Origin: CAYQCE01 sp964415885
Lineage (GTDB): Bacteria; Zixibacteria; MSB-5A5; JAABVY01; JAHJOQ01
Direction of reading: 5' to 3'
Assembly: GCA_964415885.1 (NCBI GenBank)
Contig: CAYQCE010000003.1
Location: 1 to 64,000, forward strand
DNA: 64,000 nt
The position numbers and the translations under genes are program-made. The first letter of the stretch is position 1, and each line of letters begins with the position of its first letter. Shown here piece by piece: positions 1 to 8,669 of the stretch. The notes under the pieces were generated by a model. The model searched no databases. It was not told the DNA's origin and was given only the letters and a program-made list of their open reading frames with translations.

Positions 1-1
1 T

Positions 2-1213
2 AACGGTTATTTCGGCGAGTTCTGGGAGGTCCCTGTTACTATGCCGGACGGTTCCGAAGTACTCGATACATTCTGGTATGCCGGTGATGGAGTGCCTGAT
101 TTCAGAGCCGCTACAGCTCCGCCGCCACCGCTGATCCGCTACACTACTACGGTGGGTGGAGTCCAGCTCCGCTGGAACGGCCTTGCGACCGAAACGGCTG
201 TTGACCCGTTCACCAAGGTGCCGGACTTTGAAGGCTACAAAGTATACATGGGCCGGACTCGGTACGCGAACGCAATGGCGCTGGTCGAGTCCCGTGACTA
301 TATGAACTTCAAGAGGAATGTGTTCACCGGTTACAAGGAAGACCCCGACAACGAAGATGACAGCGTAGCGGTTTGGACAGCACTTAGAGAGATTCCGCTG
401 CAGCTCGATTCTCTTCGCATATTGTATGGCGAAGATTTCGATCCGGATGACTATCCATGCGGTGAGTCGCCGGATGGTCTTGAGGTGGGCGAGACGATCT
501 TCTGCTTCGACCCGGTTGACTGGAATCAATCGATTGAGGGTTGGATGGATGGTGCCTTCGCCGGTTCGAATACCAGGATCAAAAAGACCTATGCTGCCGA
601 AATCCTCGCCGGTGAGGTTACGCAGGAGATGGATTCCACGATAGCCGAGAACTGGGTTATGGATGTTGATCCCAGAACCGGCGATTCTGTCCTGTATCAC
701 AAATACTGGGAGTACGAGTTCGAGATCGATAATCTTCTCGCTTCCGTACCGTGGTACTTCGGTGTTACCGCCTTCGATTTCGGTGACTTCGCGAATGACC
801 TCGGATCGATGGAATCGTCGCCACTTGCAAACGCCACTGAGATTATAGCCAATAATGATGCATCCGTGGTGATTGATCAGAATCTCGAGCCGACCGTATT
901 TCCGAATCCGTACATGGGCGACGGTCGTTACTGGGAGGCCGGTTACGAGGACATCAACCGAACTCAGCGAATCGACCACGAGCGACGAATCAGGTTCATC
1001 AATCTGCCGTACACATGCACGGTAAAGATATACACTCTGAGCGGAGACCTGGTTGAGCAACTCGAGCATCCCGGCTCGACTTCAGAAACGGATTCTCGCA
1101 TCTCCTGGAACATGCGATCGAGAAACAACGAGCTGGTCTCATCCGGGATATATCTTTACTCCGTGGAATCGCAGTGGGGCAACTGGGTAGGCAAGTTCGT
1201 TATTATCCTGTAG
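2..1213 (+). CDS. Secreted protein, C-terminal part, with FlgD-like/T9SS-like C-terminal domain (5' truncated)
   Basis: The reading frame is open from base 2, so the gene begins before the window; an internal ATG at 41 is not a convincing start. About 403 residues are visible. The last ~100 residues (from the motif VFPNPY to the end) have the pattern of FlgD-like Ig or type IX sorting C-terminal domains: an FPNP start, VKIYTLSGDLV, then SSGIYLYSVES. Such tails occur on secreted and surface proteins of FCB-group bacteria. The upstream part is Asp/Glu- and Trp-rich and I do not recognise an enzymatic domain. A strong terminator follows 30 bases after the stop, so this ends its transcript. Function unknown; surface location is inferred from the tail. 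Confidence 0.8.
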   Translation, partial: NGYFGEFWEVPVTMPDGSEVLDTFWYAGDGVPDFRAATAPPPPLIRYTTTVGGVQLRWNGLATETAVDPFTKVPDFEGYKVYMGRTRYANAMALVESRDYMNFKRNVFTGYKEDPDNEDDSVAVWTALREIPLQLDSLRILYGEDFDPDDYPCGESPDGLEVGETIFCFDPVDWNQSIEGWMDGAFAGSNTRIKKTYAAEILAGEVTQEMDSTIAENWVMDVDPRTGDSVLYHKYWEYEFEIDNLLASVPWYFGVTAFDFGDFANDLGSMESSPLANATEIIANNDASVVIDQNLEPTVFPNPYMGDGRYWEAGYEDINRTQRIDHERRIRFINLPYTCTVKIYTLSGDLVEQLEHPGSTSETDSRISWNMRSRNNELVSSGIYLYSVESQWGNWVGKFVIIL

Positions 1214-1242
1214 CTGAAGACTGAAAGCTACAAATAGATATA

Positions 1243-1283
1243 GAGGCGGCGGAGATGATTCTCCGGCGCCTCTCCTTTTTATC
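1243..1283 (+). terminator. Rho-independent terminator after the secreted protein gene
   Basis: A 12-bp stem with a single G-G mismatch (arms 1243-1254 and 1261-1272) and a 6-base loop is followed by a T-rich tract at 1273-1283. It ends the plus-strand transcript of the gene stopping at 1213. Confidence 0.8.
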
Positions 1284-1317
1284 TCTCTTTCTCGTTCTTT
1301 CGAGCCACGCACAGGGT

Positions 1318-1515
1318 TCATTCGAAGAAACGCTTGTACAAATCAATGAATACGCCGTTGGTCCATCCGAAGCCTTGCTGCGTCGGGTAGCGATCGTGAA
1401 TCTCGCGAAGAGTATCTTCCGGCATGACTCACCTCGCATACACTTTTCTCACGATGACAGCTGCCATTGCAACTGTAATGCCTGGATGACCGCCCGCTGG
1501 ATCTGCTCTCGTTAA
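1318..1515 (-). pseudogene. Decayed C-terminal remnant of a trehalase-like (GH37-type) gene
   Basis: Read on the minus strand, the last ~35 codons before a TGA at 1318-1320 contain QQGFGWTNGVFIDLY. GFGWTNGV at the extreme C terminus is a hallmark of family GH37 trehalases. An in-frame TGA (1429-1431) lies just upstream, and beyond it the same frame continues with a helical-looking stretch (VAMAAVIVRKVYAR) but no complete domain. An intact trehalase is around 500 residues, so this can only be a remnant, or a chance match of an unusually conserved motif. It sits between two converging terminators, where no functional gene is expected. The upstream boundary is a guess. Confidence 0.4.
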
Positions 1516-1540
1516 ACTGGCTGATTGGAGGCCGGATGTC

Positions 1541-1573
1541 AAACAAAAGCGGGACGGCCCATGACCGTCCCGC
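1541..1573 (-). terminator. Rho-independent terminator of gdhA
   Basis: On the minus strand a perfect 9-bp GC-rich stem (GCGGGACGG with CCGTCCCGC, arms at 1565-1573 and 1549-1557) is followed by TTTTGTTT. It lies 30 bases past the gdhA stop. Confidence 0.85.
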
Positions 1574-1602
1574 AAACTGACGTCGTATCACAAAATGTCG
1601 GA

Positions 1603-2949
1603 TCAGACAACGCCCTGGTCGAGCATCGAATCGGCGACCTTGATGAAGCCGGCGATGTTCGCGCCAAGCACGTAGTTCATCTCCTGGCCATACTCCGTCG
1701 CTGTCTCGTGACAGGCTGTGTGGATCGACTGCATGATACCGAGAAGCCTGTTGTCAACCTCTTCCCTCGTCCAGGAGAGACGGAGGCTGTTCTGTGACAT
1801 CTCAAGACCGGAGACCGCAACACCACCGGCATTGGCGGCTTTGCCGGGACCATAGTGAATCCTGGCATCGACAAATGTATCGACTGCTTCAGGAGTCGAC
1901 GGCATGTTGGCGCCTTCGGCAACACAATTGCAGCCGTTTTTCAGAAGAGTCTTGGCATCTTCCTCATTGAGCTCGTTCTGAGTGGCGCACGGTAGAGCGA
2001 CATCTACCGGGACGTTCCAGACACCGGTACCCTCATAGTACCTGGCGTTCTTGAACTCGTCGACGTAGTCTTTTATTCTTCCACGGCGCACGTTCTTAAG
2101 ATCCATCACCCACGCGAGCTTCTCGGGCGAGATACCTTCCTCGTCCACGATATATCCGCTTGAGTCGGAGAGAGTAATGACCTTACCACCGAGATCATTG
2201 ACTTTCTCGGTGGCGAACTGAGCGACGTTTCCGGAACCGGACACTGAGACCTTTTTTCCGGCGATCGAATCGCCCTTGGTTTTCAGCATCTCTTCTGCGA
2301 AGTACACGGTACCATAACCGGTAGCCTCGGGACGAATCAGCGACCCACCCCAGTTGATTCCCTTACCGGTCAGAACACCGGTGAACTCGTTGCGGATTCT
2401 CTTGTACTGGCCGTAGAGATAACCGATTTCGCGGCCGCCGACGCCGATATCACCGGCGGGCACGTCAGTGTTGGGGCCGATGTGACGGCACAGCTCGGTC
2501 ATGAAGCTCTGGCAGAAGTGCATCACTTCATTGTCTGACTTGCCCTTGGGATCGAAGTCGGAACCACCCTTACCGCCTCCCATGGGAAGCGTGGTGAGGC
2601 TGTTCTTGAATACCTGCTCGAATGCGAGGAACTTCAGAATACCGAGATTAACACTAGGGTGAAATCTCAAACCACCCTTGTACGGTCCGATCGCGCTGTT
2701 CATTTCGATTCTGAAACCGCGATTGACCTGGACTTTGCCCTCATCATCCAGCCACGGAACCCTGAACATGATTACGCGTTCAGGCTCAATAATTCTCTCG
2801 ATGATTGCAGCTTCCCTGTATTGGGGATGCTTCTCAATGGCGGGAGCCAGCGAGTTAAGAACTTCGTCGACAGCCTGGATAAATTCCGGCTGCGCCTGGT
2901 TCTTCTGTTTGCATAGTTCAAAGATTCCTTTGATGTACTCAGACATCAC
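1603..2949 (-). CDS. gdhA: NADP-type glutamate dehydrogenase
   Basis: This enzyme interconverts 2-oxoglutarate plus ammonia and glutamate in the cytosol, mainly as an ammonia-assimilating step in this subfamily. The 448-residue length is exactly that of hexameric bacterial GdhA. The active-site region PMGGGKGGSDFDPKGKS (~residues 122-138) and the dinucleotide-binding GSGNVAQF (~240) are intact, and the C-terminal segment CATQNELNEEDA fits the S50-I type. The ATG at 2949 has AAGGAG upstream. It has its own terminator. A second GDH gene lies immediately upstream on the same strand but 77 bases away, so the two could be separately expressed. NADP preference is by family resemblance only. Confidence 0.93.
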   Translation of the reverse strand: MMSEYIKGIFELCKQKNQAQPEFIQAVDEVLNSLAPAIEKHPQYREAAIIERIIEPERVIMFRVPWLDDEGKVQVNRGFRIEMNSAIGPYKGGLRFHPSVNLGILKFLAFEQVFKNSLTTLPMGGGKGGSDFDPKGKSDNEVMHFCQSFMTELCRHIGPNTDVPAGDIGVGGREIGYLYGQYKRIRNEFTGVLTGKGINWGGSLIRPEATGYGTVYFAEEMLKTKGDSIAGKKVSVSGSGNVAQFATEKVNDLGGKVITLSDSSGYIVDEEGISPEKLAWVMDLKNVRRGRIKDYVDEFKNARYYEGTGVWNVPVDVALPCATQNELNEEDAKTLLKNGCNCVAEGANMPSTPEAVDTFVDARIHYGPGKAANAGGVAVSGLEMSQNSLRLSWTREEVDNRLLGIMQSIHTACHETATEYGQEMNYVLGANIAGFIKVADSMLDQGVV

Positions 2950-3026
2950 TCACTCCTTACTTCAAAGGACGAATTGAAACAAACATGTAAGTTTATCGTT
3001 TCTTACCTTACTATCATCAACCAGCC

Positions 3027-4349
3027 TTATGCATACAAGCCACGAAGCTCTGCCGCCTCAGTGACTCGTTTGATACTCACTATGAATGCCGCTGTTCGCA
3101 TCGGCACCTCGTACTGCAGTGAAGATTGAAGAACCTTCGAAAAGGCGTCCTCCATGATCCGTTGCAGGTCCTCCTGAATCCTCTGCTCGGTCCAGTAGTA
3201 ACCCATCCGGTTCTGAACCCATTCGAGGTAGGAAACTGTCACGCCACCGGCATTGCACAGGATATCCGGGATGATGAACGTCCCCTTCTTCTCGAGAATG
3301 TCGTCAGCTTCCGGCGTACACGGACCATTGGCGCACTCCGCAATGAGTTTGGCCTTAACGCGCCTGGCATTCACTTTCGTGATCTGATTCTCCAGCGCCG
3401 CCGGGATGAGCAGATCGACAGGAAGCTCGAGCAGCTTCATCGGATCGTCCATCTTCTCAACCGGAGCATGCTTGTCGAAATCCTTGAGAGAACCGTGCTC
3501 TGCTACGTAAGTCGCGGCCATCTGCGCATCGATTCCCTTCTTGGATATAAACGCACCGTCGACATCAGAAATGGCCTGTATTATACAGCCGTCCCGCTTC
3601 AAAAGACGCGCAGCAAATGAACCGGCGTTGCCGTAACCCTGTACTGCAACGGTTGCACCTTTCAGCGGTGCACCCATGTGCTCAAATGCCTTGCGCACAC
3701 AGTAGACCATGCCCTGCGCTGTTGCGGACATTCGACCATGCGAGCCACCTATCTCGAGCGGCTTTCCGGTCACAACTGCGGGTATGTGACGCCTGCGATG
3801 CATGGAGTACGTGTCCATGAACCATGCCATAATCTGGGGATTGGTATTGACATCAGGTGCGGGAACATCGGAATCGGGTCCGAACAGATCTATCATTTCG
3901 GCGAAATATCTTCTCGCGAGACGTTCCAGTTCGCCGAGAGACAGCTTCTTCGGATCAACTACTATGCCGCCCTTGCCGCCCCCCATTGGAATTCCTACGA
4001 CCGCGCACTTGTAAGTCATCCAGAATGCCAGCGCTTTCACCTCATCGACCGTCACGCCCGGATGAAACCGAACTCCCCCCTTGGCCGGTCCGCGTCCTAC
4101 ATTATGCTGAACACGGATGCCGTGAAAGACCTCCACCGAGCCATCATCCATTCGGATCGGAAGCTTGCACTCGGTTATCTTTCTCGGTTCTTTTATTACT
4201 GCTGTTTGATTGACGGTGAGATCCAGGAGCTTTGCGGCTCTGTCAAACTGAGCCATCGCATTTGCGTATGCCGAGGCCTTGTCGGTCAAATGTCGTCCGG
4301 ACTGCGACGAGCCTTTGCTTGTGGATGGCTTCTTTTCCTTCTGCGGCAC
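3027..4349 (-). CDS. Glu/Leu/Phe/Val dehydrogenase family protein (second glutamate dehydrogenase)
   Basis: A 440-residue oxidative-deamination-type dehydrogenase. The catalytic glycine-rich motif PMGGGKGGIVVDP (~residue 121) and a Rossmann motif VQGYGNAGSFAARLL (~240) place it in the GDH family, in the shorter ~420-residue group that includes NAD-dependent catabolic GDHs. The first ~25 residues are Lys/Ser-rich and not part of the fold. A promoter candidate sits 50 bases upstream of the ATG. Together with the neighbouring NADP-type gdhA it would let the cell run glutamate synthesis and breakdown with different cofactors; this division of labour is inferred. Leucine dehydrogenase activity cannot be excluded. 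Confidence 0.88.
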   Translation of the reverse strand: MPQKEKKPSTSKGSSQSGRHLTDKASAYANAMAQFDRAAKLLDLTVNQTAVIKEPRKITECKLPIRMDDGSVEVFHGIRVQHNVGRGPAKGGVRFHPGVTVDEVKALAFWMTYKCAVVGIPMGGGKGGIVVDPKKLSLGELERLARRYFAEMIDLFGPDSDVPAPDVNTNPQIMAWFMDTYSMHRRRHIPAVVTGKPLEIGGSHGRMSATAQGMVYCVRKAFEHMGAPLKGATVAVQGYGNAGSFAARLLKRDGCIIQAISDVDGAFISKKGIDAQMAATYVAEHGSLKDFDKHAPVEKMDDPMKLLELPVDLLIPAALENQITKVNARRVKAKLIAECANGPCTPEADDILEKKGTFIIPDILCNAGGVTVSYLEWVQNRMGYYWTEQRIQEDLQRIMEDAFSKVLQSSLQYEVPMRTAAFIVSIKRVTEAAELRGLYA

Positions 4350-4399
4350 TACCTGCTTCCTTATTCGTGACGGTTCGCCTTCACGTGAAATAAATCACG

Positions 4400-4427
4400 A
4401 ATTTACAATTATGGCTGGAAAAGTCAA
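4400..4427 (-). promoter_or_regulatory. Sigma-70-type promoter of the second GDH gene
   Basis: Minus strand: TTGACT (4422-4427), 16-base spacer, TAAATT (4400-4405), about 50 bases before the start codon at 4349. The same architecture recurs before the DUF1015 gene (TTGACG, 16 bases, TAAATT). Confidence 0.55.
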
Positions 4428-4546
4428 GCGTTTCCGGCACAATCTTCAGCGTTTCAGGCAGATTTTTGGCGGGTCAGACCAAGTGGATCAGAAAATCGAA
4501 TTTTCGGTGGAGACCCATAGTTTCAATTGGCAGATAGAAATCTGGC

Positions 4547-5428
4547 TCAGCCCAGATTATTGAGTCTTTTGCAAGCTTGAAGCGTGTTGGAGAGAAGCAT
4601 GGCAATCGTCATGGGTCCGACCCCACCGGGAACCGGTGTGATGTAGGAAGCTCTCTTCTCGCACGATTCAAAATCGACATCACCTACGATACGATACCCT
4701 TTCTTCTTCGTCGCATCATCTATTCGGTTTATCCCGACATCGACGACTATTGCGCCGTCCTTTATCATATCGCCGGTCAGGAACCGGGCTTTGCCCATTG
4801 CGGCGACAATCAAATCCGCGCGCTGAGTATGATCCGCCGTGTCCTTCGTTCCTGTGTGGCAGAGCGTAACCGTGGCATTCGCACCGTTCTTTAGCGAAAG
4901 CAGCACCGATAGCGGCTTTCCGACGATGTTACCTCTGCCGAGAACTACGGCGTGCTTGCCGGCCAGGTCGATATCATATCTATCCAGAAGCTCGATTATC
5001 CCTTTCGGCGTGCATGCTATGAAGGCATCGTGTCCCAGAAGCATCTTTCCTACACTTACCGGATGAAACCCGTCGACATCTTTGGCTGGGTCCATCAGAA
5101 GAATCATCTCCAGGCTGTTGAGCTGCGGTGGAAGAGGCTCCTGCACAAGAATGCCGTGAATGTCTTCTCGATTGTTCAATTCCTCGATCAGCTCGAGAAG
5201 CTCTTTCTGAGTGAATTCCTTGGGCCGCTCGATTACTTCCGAATAGAATCCGATCTTGCTACATGCTTTCGCCTTGCTCGAAACATATATCCTGGAGGCT
5301 GGATTGTCGCCGATTAGAACGGCCGCGAGTCCGGGCACGACACCGAATGAAGCGAGCTTCTTTGTTTCTTCCGCGAGTTCGGAAAGAATGTCCTTCGAGA
5401 CCTGTTTACCGTCAAGTATCGTCGCCAT
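4547..5428 (-). CDS. folD: Bifunctional methylenetetrahydrofolate dehydrogenase/cyclohydrolase
   Basis: FolD oxidises 5,10-methylene-THF and hydrolyses the product to 10-formyl-THF, feeding purine and formyl-methionine synthesis. The 293-residue product has the catalytic YVSSKAKACSKIG segment, the Rossmann region VVLGRGNIVGKPL and the C-terminal PGGVGPMT signature. The frame is open for 60 codons upstream, but the real start is the ATG at 5428 (MATILDGK), which has GGGGAGA eight bases upstream and gives the normal family length. It overlaps the 3' end of ymdB by 17 bases, suggesting translational coupling. It is the last gene of the long minus-strand block. Confidence 0.95.
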   Translation of the reverse strand: MATILDGKQVSKDILSELAEETKKLASFGVVPGLAAVLIGDNPASRIYVSSKAKACSKIGFYSEVIERPKEFTQKELLELIEELNNREDIHGILVQEPLPPQLNSLEMILLMDPAKDVDGFHPVSVGKMLLGHDAFIACTPKGIIELLDRYDIDLAGKHAVVLGRGNIVGKPLSVLLSLKNGANATVTLCHTGTKDTADHTQRADLIVAAMGKARFLTGDMIKDGAIVVDVGINRIDDATKKKGYRIVGDVDFESCEKRASYITPVPGGVGPMTIAMLLSNTLQACKRLNNLG

Positions 5429-6293
5429 AATCATCTCCCCCGCCGCTGAATTCCTCATGCTCCTCCTCGAGTCCCTCCGCCGGGAGCTGGTATTCCTCGG
5501 GCATCTTGCCGTCGAACGGAATTCGAAGTCGCTGGATCGAGATAGCCCTACCCGTCTCGTCATCGATATCCGCGAAGACCGCGCACAAGTGAATATCCCC
5601 ATCTGCAACAGCGAATCGATGAGGAATCCCCTGCAGAAAACGCGGGATCACTGAACGATAACGCATTCCGATTACTCCGTCATGCGGGCCGGTCATACCG
5701 ACATCCGTGATATAAGCCAGCCCCTCCGGAAAGATCTTCTCATCCGCCGTTTGTACGTGAGTATGCGTGCCTACAAGCAGCGAGGCGCGACCATCCAGAT
5801 AATGGGCCATTGCCTGCTTCTCGGCTGTAGTCTCCGCGTGAATATCCACGACAACGATGTTCGTGCGCTCGCGGATCATGGCAAGCTCGCCGTCCATCGT
5901 ACGGAACGGGCAGTCAATATTGCGGCCGAATACCCGACCCTCAACATTGACAACGCCGACACGTCTGCCGTCCGGCAGAGTATGTATCATTGAGCCGTAA
6001 CCGGGTGCACCGGACGGGTAGTTTGCGGGACGGATCACCCTGTTTTCAGGGTCGTCCATGAACGGAAAGATATCCTGACGATCCCAGATGTGGTTGCCCG
6101 AAGTCTGGAAATCCGCGCCGTACGACATTATCTTTCGGGATATGGGCTCCGTGAGCCCGAATCCGCCGGCGGCATTCTCGACATTCGCTATCGTGAAGTC
6201 TATCTCATGTTTCCGCTTTACATTCTTGAGGAGTTGTGAGACGACCCAACGCCCCGGTTTCCCCATAATGTCGCCAATAAACAGTATCCTCAA
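5412..6293 (-). CDS. ymdB: YmdB-family metallophosphoesterase
   Basis: A 293-residue metallophosphoesterase of the YmdB/TIGR00282 family; characterised members hydrolyse 2',3'-cyclic nucleotides and affect motility and biofilm decisions. Metal-ligand motifs are intact: GDIMG at the N terminus (~residue 7), GNHIWD (~67) and VGTHTHV (~174). The C-terminal ~30 residues are Glu/Gly-rich and outside the catalytic fold. It lies 12 bases downstream of rny, the classic rny-ymdB pairing known in Firmicutes and others, and overlaps folD. Substrate is by analogy. Confidence 0.92.
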   Translation of the reverse strand: MRILFIGDIMGKPGRWVVSQLLKNVKRKHEIDFTIANVENAAGGFGLTEPISRKIMSYGADFQTSGNHIWDRQDIFPFMDDPENRVIRPANYPSGAPGYGSMIHTLPDGRRVGVVNVEGRVFGRNIDCPFRTMDGELAMIRERTNIVVVDIHAETTAEKQAMAHYLDGRASLLVGTHTHVQTADEKIFPEGLAYITDVGMTGPHDGVIGMRYRSVIPRFLQGIPHRFAVADGDIHLCAVFADIDDETGRAISIQRLRIPFDGKMPEEYQLPAEGLEEEHEEFSGGGDDYGDDT

Positions 6294-6305
6294 AATTCCA
6301 CCGTT

Positions 6306-7877
6306 CTACTTCGCATAATCAACCGCTCTGGTTTCTCTGATAACTGTCACCTTGATCTGCCCCGGATACTCCATCTCCGCCTGAATCTTCATCGCTATAT
6401 CCGACGCCAGAATCTGCGACTTGGCATCATCTATTTCGTCATGCTCGACTATCACACGGATCTCGCGACCAGCTTGAATGGCAAAGGCTTTCGCGACTCC
6501 CTTGAACGAATCCGCGAGATCCTCGAGCTTCTCGAGACGTTTGATGTAACCCTCGAGCGGCTCGCGTCTAGCTCCCGGTCTCGAACCCGATACCGCATCC
6601 GCCGCCTGGACAAGCACCGAATACGGCGTCTCCATCGGGATGTCCCCATGATGTGACGCAACGGCGTTGACTACCGCCGGATGCTCATTATAGCGGCCGA
6701 GGAACGCGGCACCGATTTCGGTGTGTGTACCCTCGGTCTCGCGATCGATCGCCTTGCCTATATCGTGCAACAGCCCGCATCGCTTGGCCAGATGAGCATC
6801 CAGACCAAGTTCTGCAGCCATCAGGCCGCAGAGGATTGAGACCTCTTTGGCATGTTGCAAAACATTCTGGCCATACGATGTTCGGTAGTTGAGCTTGCCG
6901 AGAAGGTGCACGACATCAGAGTGGATATCGTGAATTCCAAGCTCGAAGCTCGCCTGCTCTCCGGCCTCGCGGATCATCATATCCATCTCTTTTTCGCATT
7001 TCTCGACGACTTCCTCGATACGTGCTGGATGGATTCGTCCGTCGGAAACGAGCCTCTCGAGTGCCATTCTGGCCACCTCGCGGCGGATAGGATCGTAACC
7101 GGAGAGGATCACCGCCTCCGGTGTGTCATCGACTATGACATCGATCCCGGTGCAAGTCTCGAATGATCTGATGTTTCGACCCTCACGCCCGATGATTCGG
7201 CCCTTCATTTCGTCAGTAGGCAGCGACACGACCGAGACCGTGGTCTCGACCGTATGATCGGCGGCACACCGGTAAATCGCCTGCGTAATGATCTCGCGGG
7301 CTTCCTTCTCGGCAGTACGCTCTGCTTCTTCCTTGATCTCTTTGATCGTCGAGGCAGCCTCCATCTTGGCATGCCCGATCAGGTTGTCCATCAACTGCTG
7401 CTTTGCCTCGTCAGAGGTCATGCCCGCTATCTTCTCGAGCTGTGCGTTCTGCTGTGAAATGAGATTGTTCAACTCATCTTCCTTAACCTGGATAGCCTTC
7501 TCGCGGGCCTTAAGGCTTCCCTCCAAGCTCTGGAAGTCTTTCTCTTTTTTGTTGAGTAGATCGACCTTGCGGTCTAAAGCGGTTTCTTTGTCGGCGAGAC
7601 GTTTTTCGAGTTTTTGGAGGTCAACGCGCTTGTTTTGTATTTCACGCTCTAAGTTGACCTTGGCTTTGTACAGTTCATCTTTCGCTTCAAGTAGCGCCTC
7701 CTTCTTTCGCAACACTGCGTCACGCTCGGCCTTATCGAGAATCTCCCTGGCCTGCTGCTCGGCATTCCCAAGCTTGGACACCCCGGCTTTGCGGATAAGA
7801 AGCCAGGTGACAAATGCTGCGATGAAAGCGGCGGCGGCTGCGCATATGATCAGTACAGTCAGGCTAAATCCCTGCAT
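6306..7877 (-). CDS. rny: Ribonuclease Y
   Basis: RNase Y is a membrane-anchored endoribonuclease that starts mRNA decay. The 523-residue protein has one N-terminal transmembrane helix (~5-27), a long charged coiled coil (~35-190), a KH RNA-binding domain with GRIIGREGRNIRSFE (~220) and an HD domain with LLHDIGKAID (~370). I chose the ATG at 7877; an in-frame GTG at 7889 would add four residues, but GGAGG lies between the two and serves the ATG. Located between zapA and ymdB. Confidence 0.95.
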   Translation of the reverse strand: MQGFSLTVLIICAAAAAFIAAFVTWLLIRKAGVSKLGNAEQQAREILDKAERDAVLRKKEALLEAKDELYKAKVNLEREIQNKRVDLQKLEKRLADKETALDRKVDLLNKKEKDFQSLEGSLKAREKAIQVKEDELNNLISQQNAQLEKIAGMTSDEAKQQLMDNLIGHAKMEAASTIKEIKEEAERTAEKEAREIITQAIYRCAADHTVETTVSVVSLPTDEMKGRIIGREGRNIRSFETCTGIDVIVDDTPEAVILSGYDPIRREVARMALERLVSDGRIHPARIEEVVEKCEKEMDMMIREAGEQASFELGIHDIHSDVVHLLGKLNYRTSYGQNVLQHAKEVSILCGLMAAELGLDAHLAKRCGLLHDIGKAIDRETEGTHTEIGAAFLGRYNEHPAVVNAVASHHGDIPMETPYSVLVQAADAVSGSRPGARREPLEGYIKRLEKLEDLADSFKGVAKAFAIQAGREIRVIVEHDEIDDAKSQILASDIAMKIQAEMEYPGQIKVTVIRETRAVDYAK

Positions 7878-7967
7878 GCAAACCTCCACCCCCGTGGGTA
7901 AAGACCCGGTTTATATCAAACGTTGTTAAAGCAGAAAATGAGGACTATGGGAGGAACGGTATGATAA

Positions 7968-8297
7968 TCAACCGGATGGCGAAGAAGACAGTCTCTCTTC
8001 AAGCCGGCTCGCAAGATGACCTGCCCTCTGATTAACGCTGGATTTAAGCTCCTCGTTTTCTCGTCTCAACCTGAGAAGCTCGTCCGTAATGTTAAGCGCT
8101 GTCAGAACCGCGATATTCTTGGGCGACCTGTTTGATGATTTCTCCGCCACATCATGCATTCTTTGATCTACGTATTTTGCAATATCGAGAACAAGCTCGC
8201 GATACTCTTCCGCCTGAGCCTCATCCTCGAAGTCACCTTTAATGGGATAATCTTCCCCAAAAATGTGAACTTTTATTATCCGGTTATTTTCAGACAT
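7968..8297 (-). CDS. zapA: Cell division protein ZapA
   Basis: A 109-residue protein with the ZapA fold: an N-terminal beta region (IIKVHIFGEDYPIKG) followed by the helical stretch YVDQRMHDVAEK and a Leu/Glu-rich coiled coil containing IAVLTALNITDELLRL. ZapA binds and cross-links FtsZ filaments at midcell. It lies downstream of a short coiled-coil gene that resembles zapB, and upstream of rny. The C-terminal Ser-rich tail is not conserved in the family. Confidence 0.85.
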   Translation of the reverse strand: MSENNRIIKVHIFGEDYPIKGDFEDEAQAEEYRELVLDIAKYVDQRMHDVAEKSSNRSPKNIAVLTALNITDELLRLRRENEELKSSVNQRAGHLASRLEERLSSSPSG

Positions 8298-8379
8298 AGT
8301 ATTTATCTGTAAAAACCTCTCATACCCGCATATTCTGCGACAAGCAAACCTACCTGTTTGATAGATTTATGTCAAGGTT

Positions 8380-8640
8380 TTATTTGATCTCGAGTTCCAC
8401 CTTCTCGACCTGGCTGAGAAGCGATTCGAGGCGGTTCTTGACCTCTTTTTCACGCTCCGTATAGTCCGTAGCGATATTATCCTTTTCCGAGCGGAGCTTC
8501 TCATTCTCCATCTTCAGCGCTTCGTAGCGTTGTGAGAGTTCCCGGTTTTCGTTGCGAAGGTTCTTGTTGGCTTCCTCAAGTTCCTGTATACGAGCGACTA
8601 CAGCTTCCACTCGCTCTTCAAGACGATTCAACTCCTCCAT
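8380..8640 (-). CDS. Short coiled-coil protein, ZapB-like
   Basis: An 86-residue protein predicted to be an unbroken coiled coil with heptads of Leu/Val/Ile and abundant Glu/Lys/Arg (for example LEERVEAVVARIQELEEANK). No signal or membrane segment. Position directly before zapA fits a ZapB-type Z-ring linker, which has this size and composition, but low-complexity coiled coils cannot be assigned by sequence alone. It follows pheT by 29 bases and is probably co-transcribed. Confidence 0.7.
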   Translation of the reverse strand: MEELNRLEERVEAVVARIQELEEANKNLRNENRELSQRYEALKMENEKLRSEKDNIATDYTEREKEVKNRLESLLSQVEKVELEIK

Positions 8641-8669
8641 GTCAACCTGCCTTCATTTTCGGAATTTGC

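Noticed and set aside
1255..1515. Plus-strand 86-codon frame after the first gene
   Set aside because: Its start lies in the loop of a clear terminator and its frame has no coding character; the opposite strand carries the trehalase motif.
4537..4559. Hairpin AATCTGG/CCAGATT at the folD stop as a terminator
   Set aside because: The stem is AT-rich, overlaps the coding end and lacks a T-run, so termination is uncertain.
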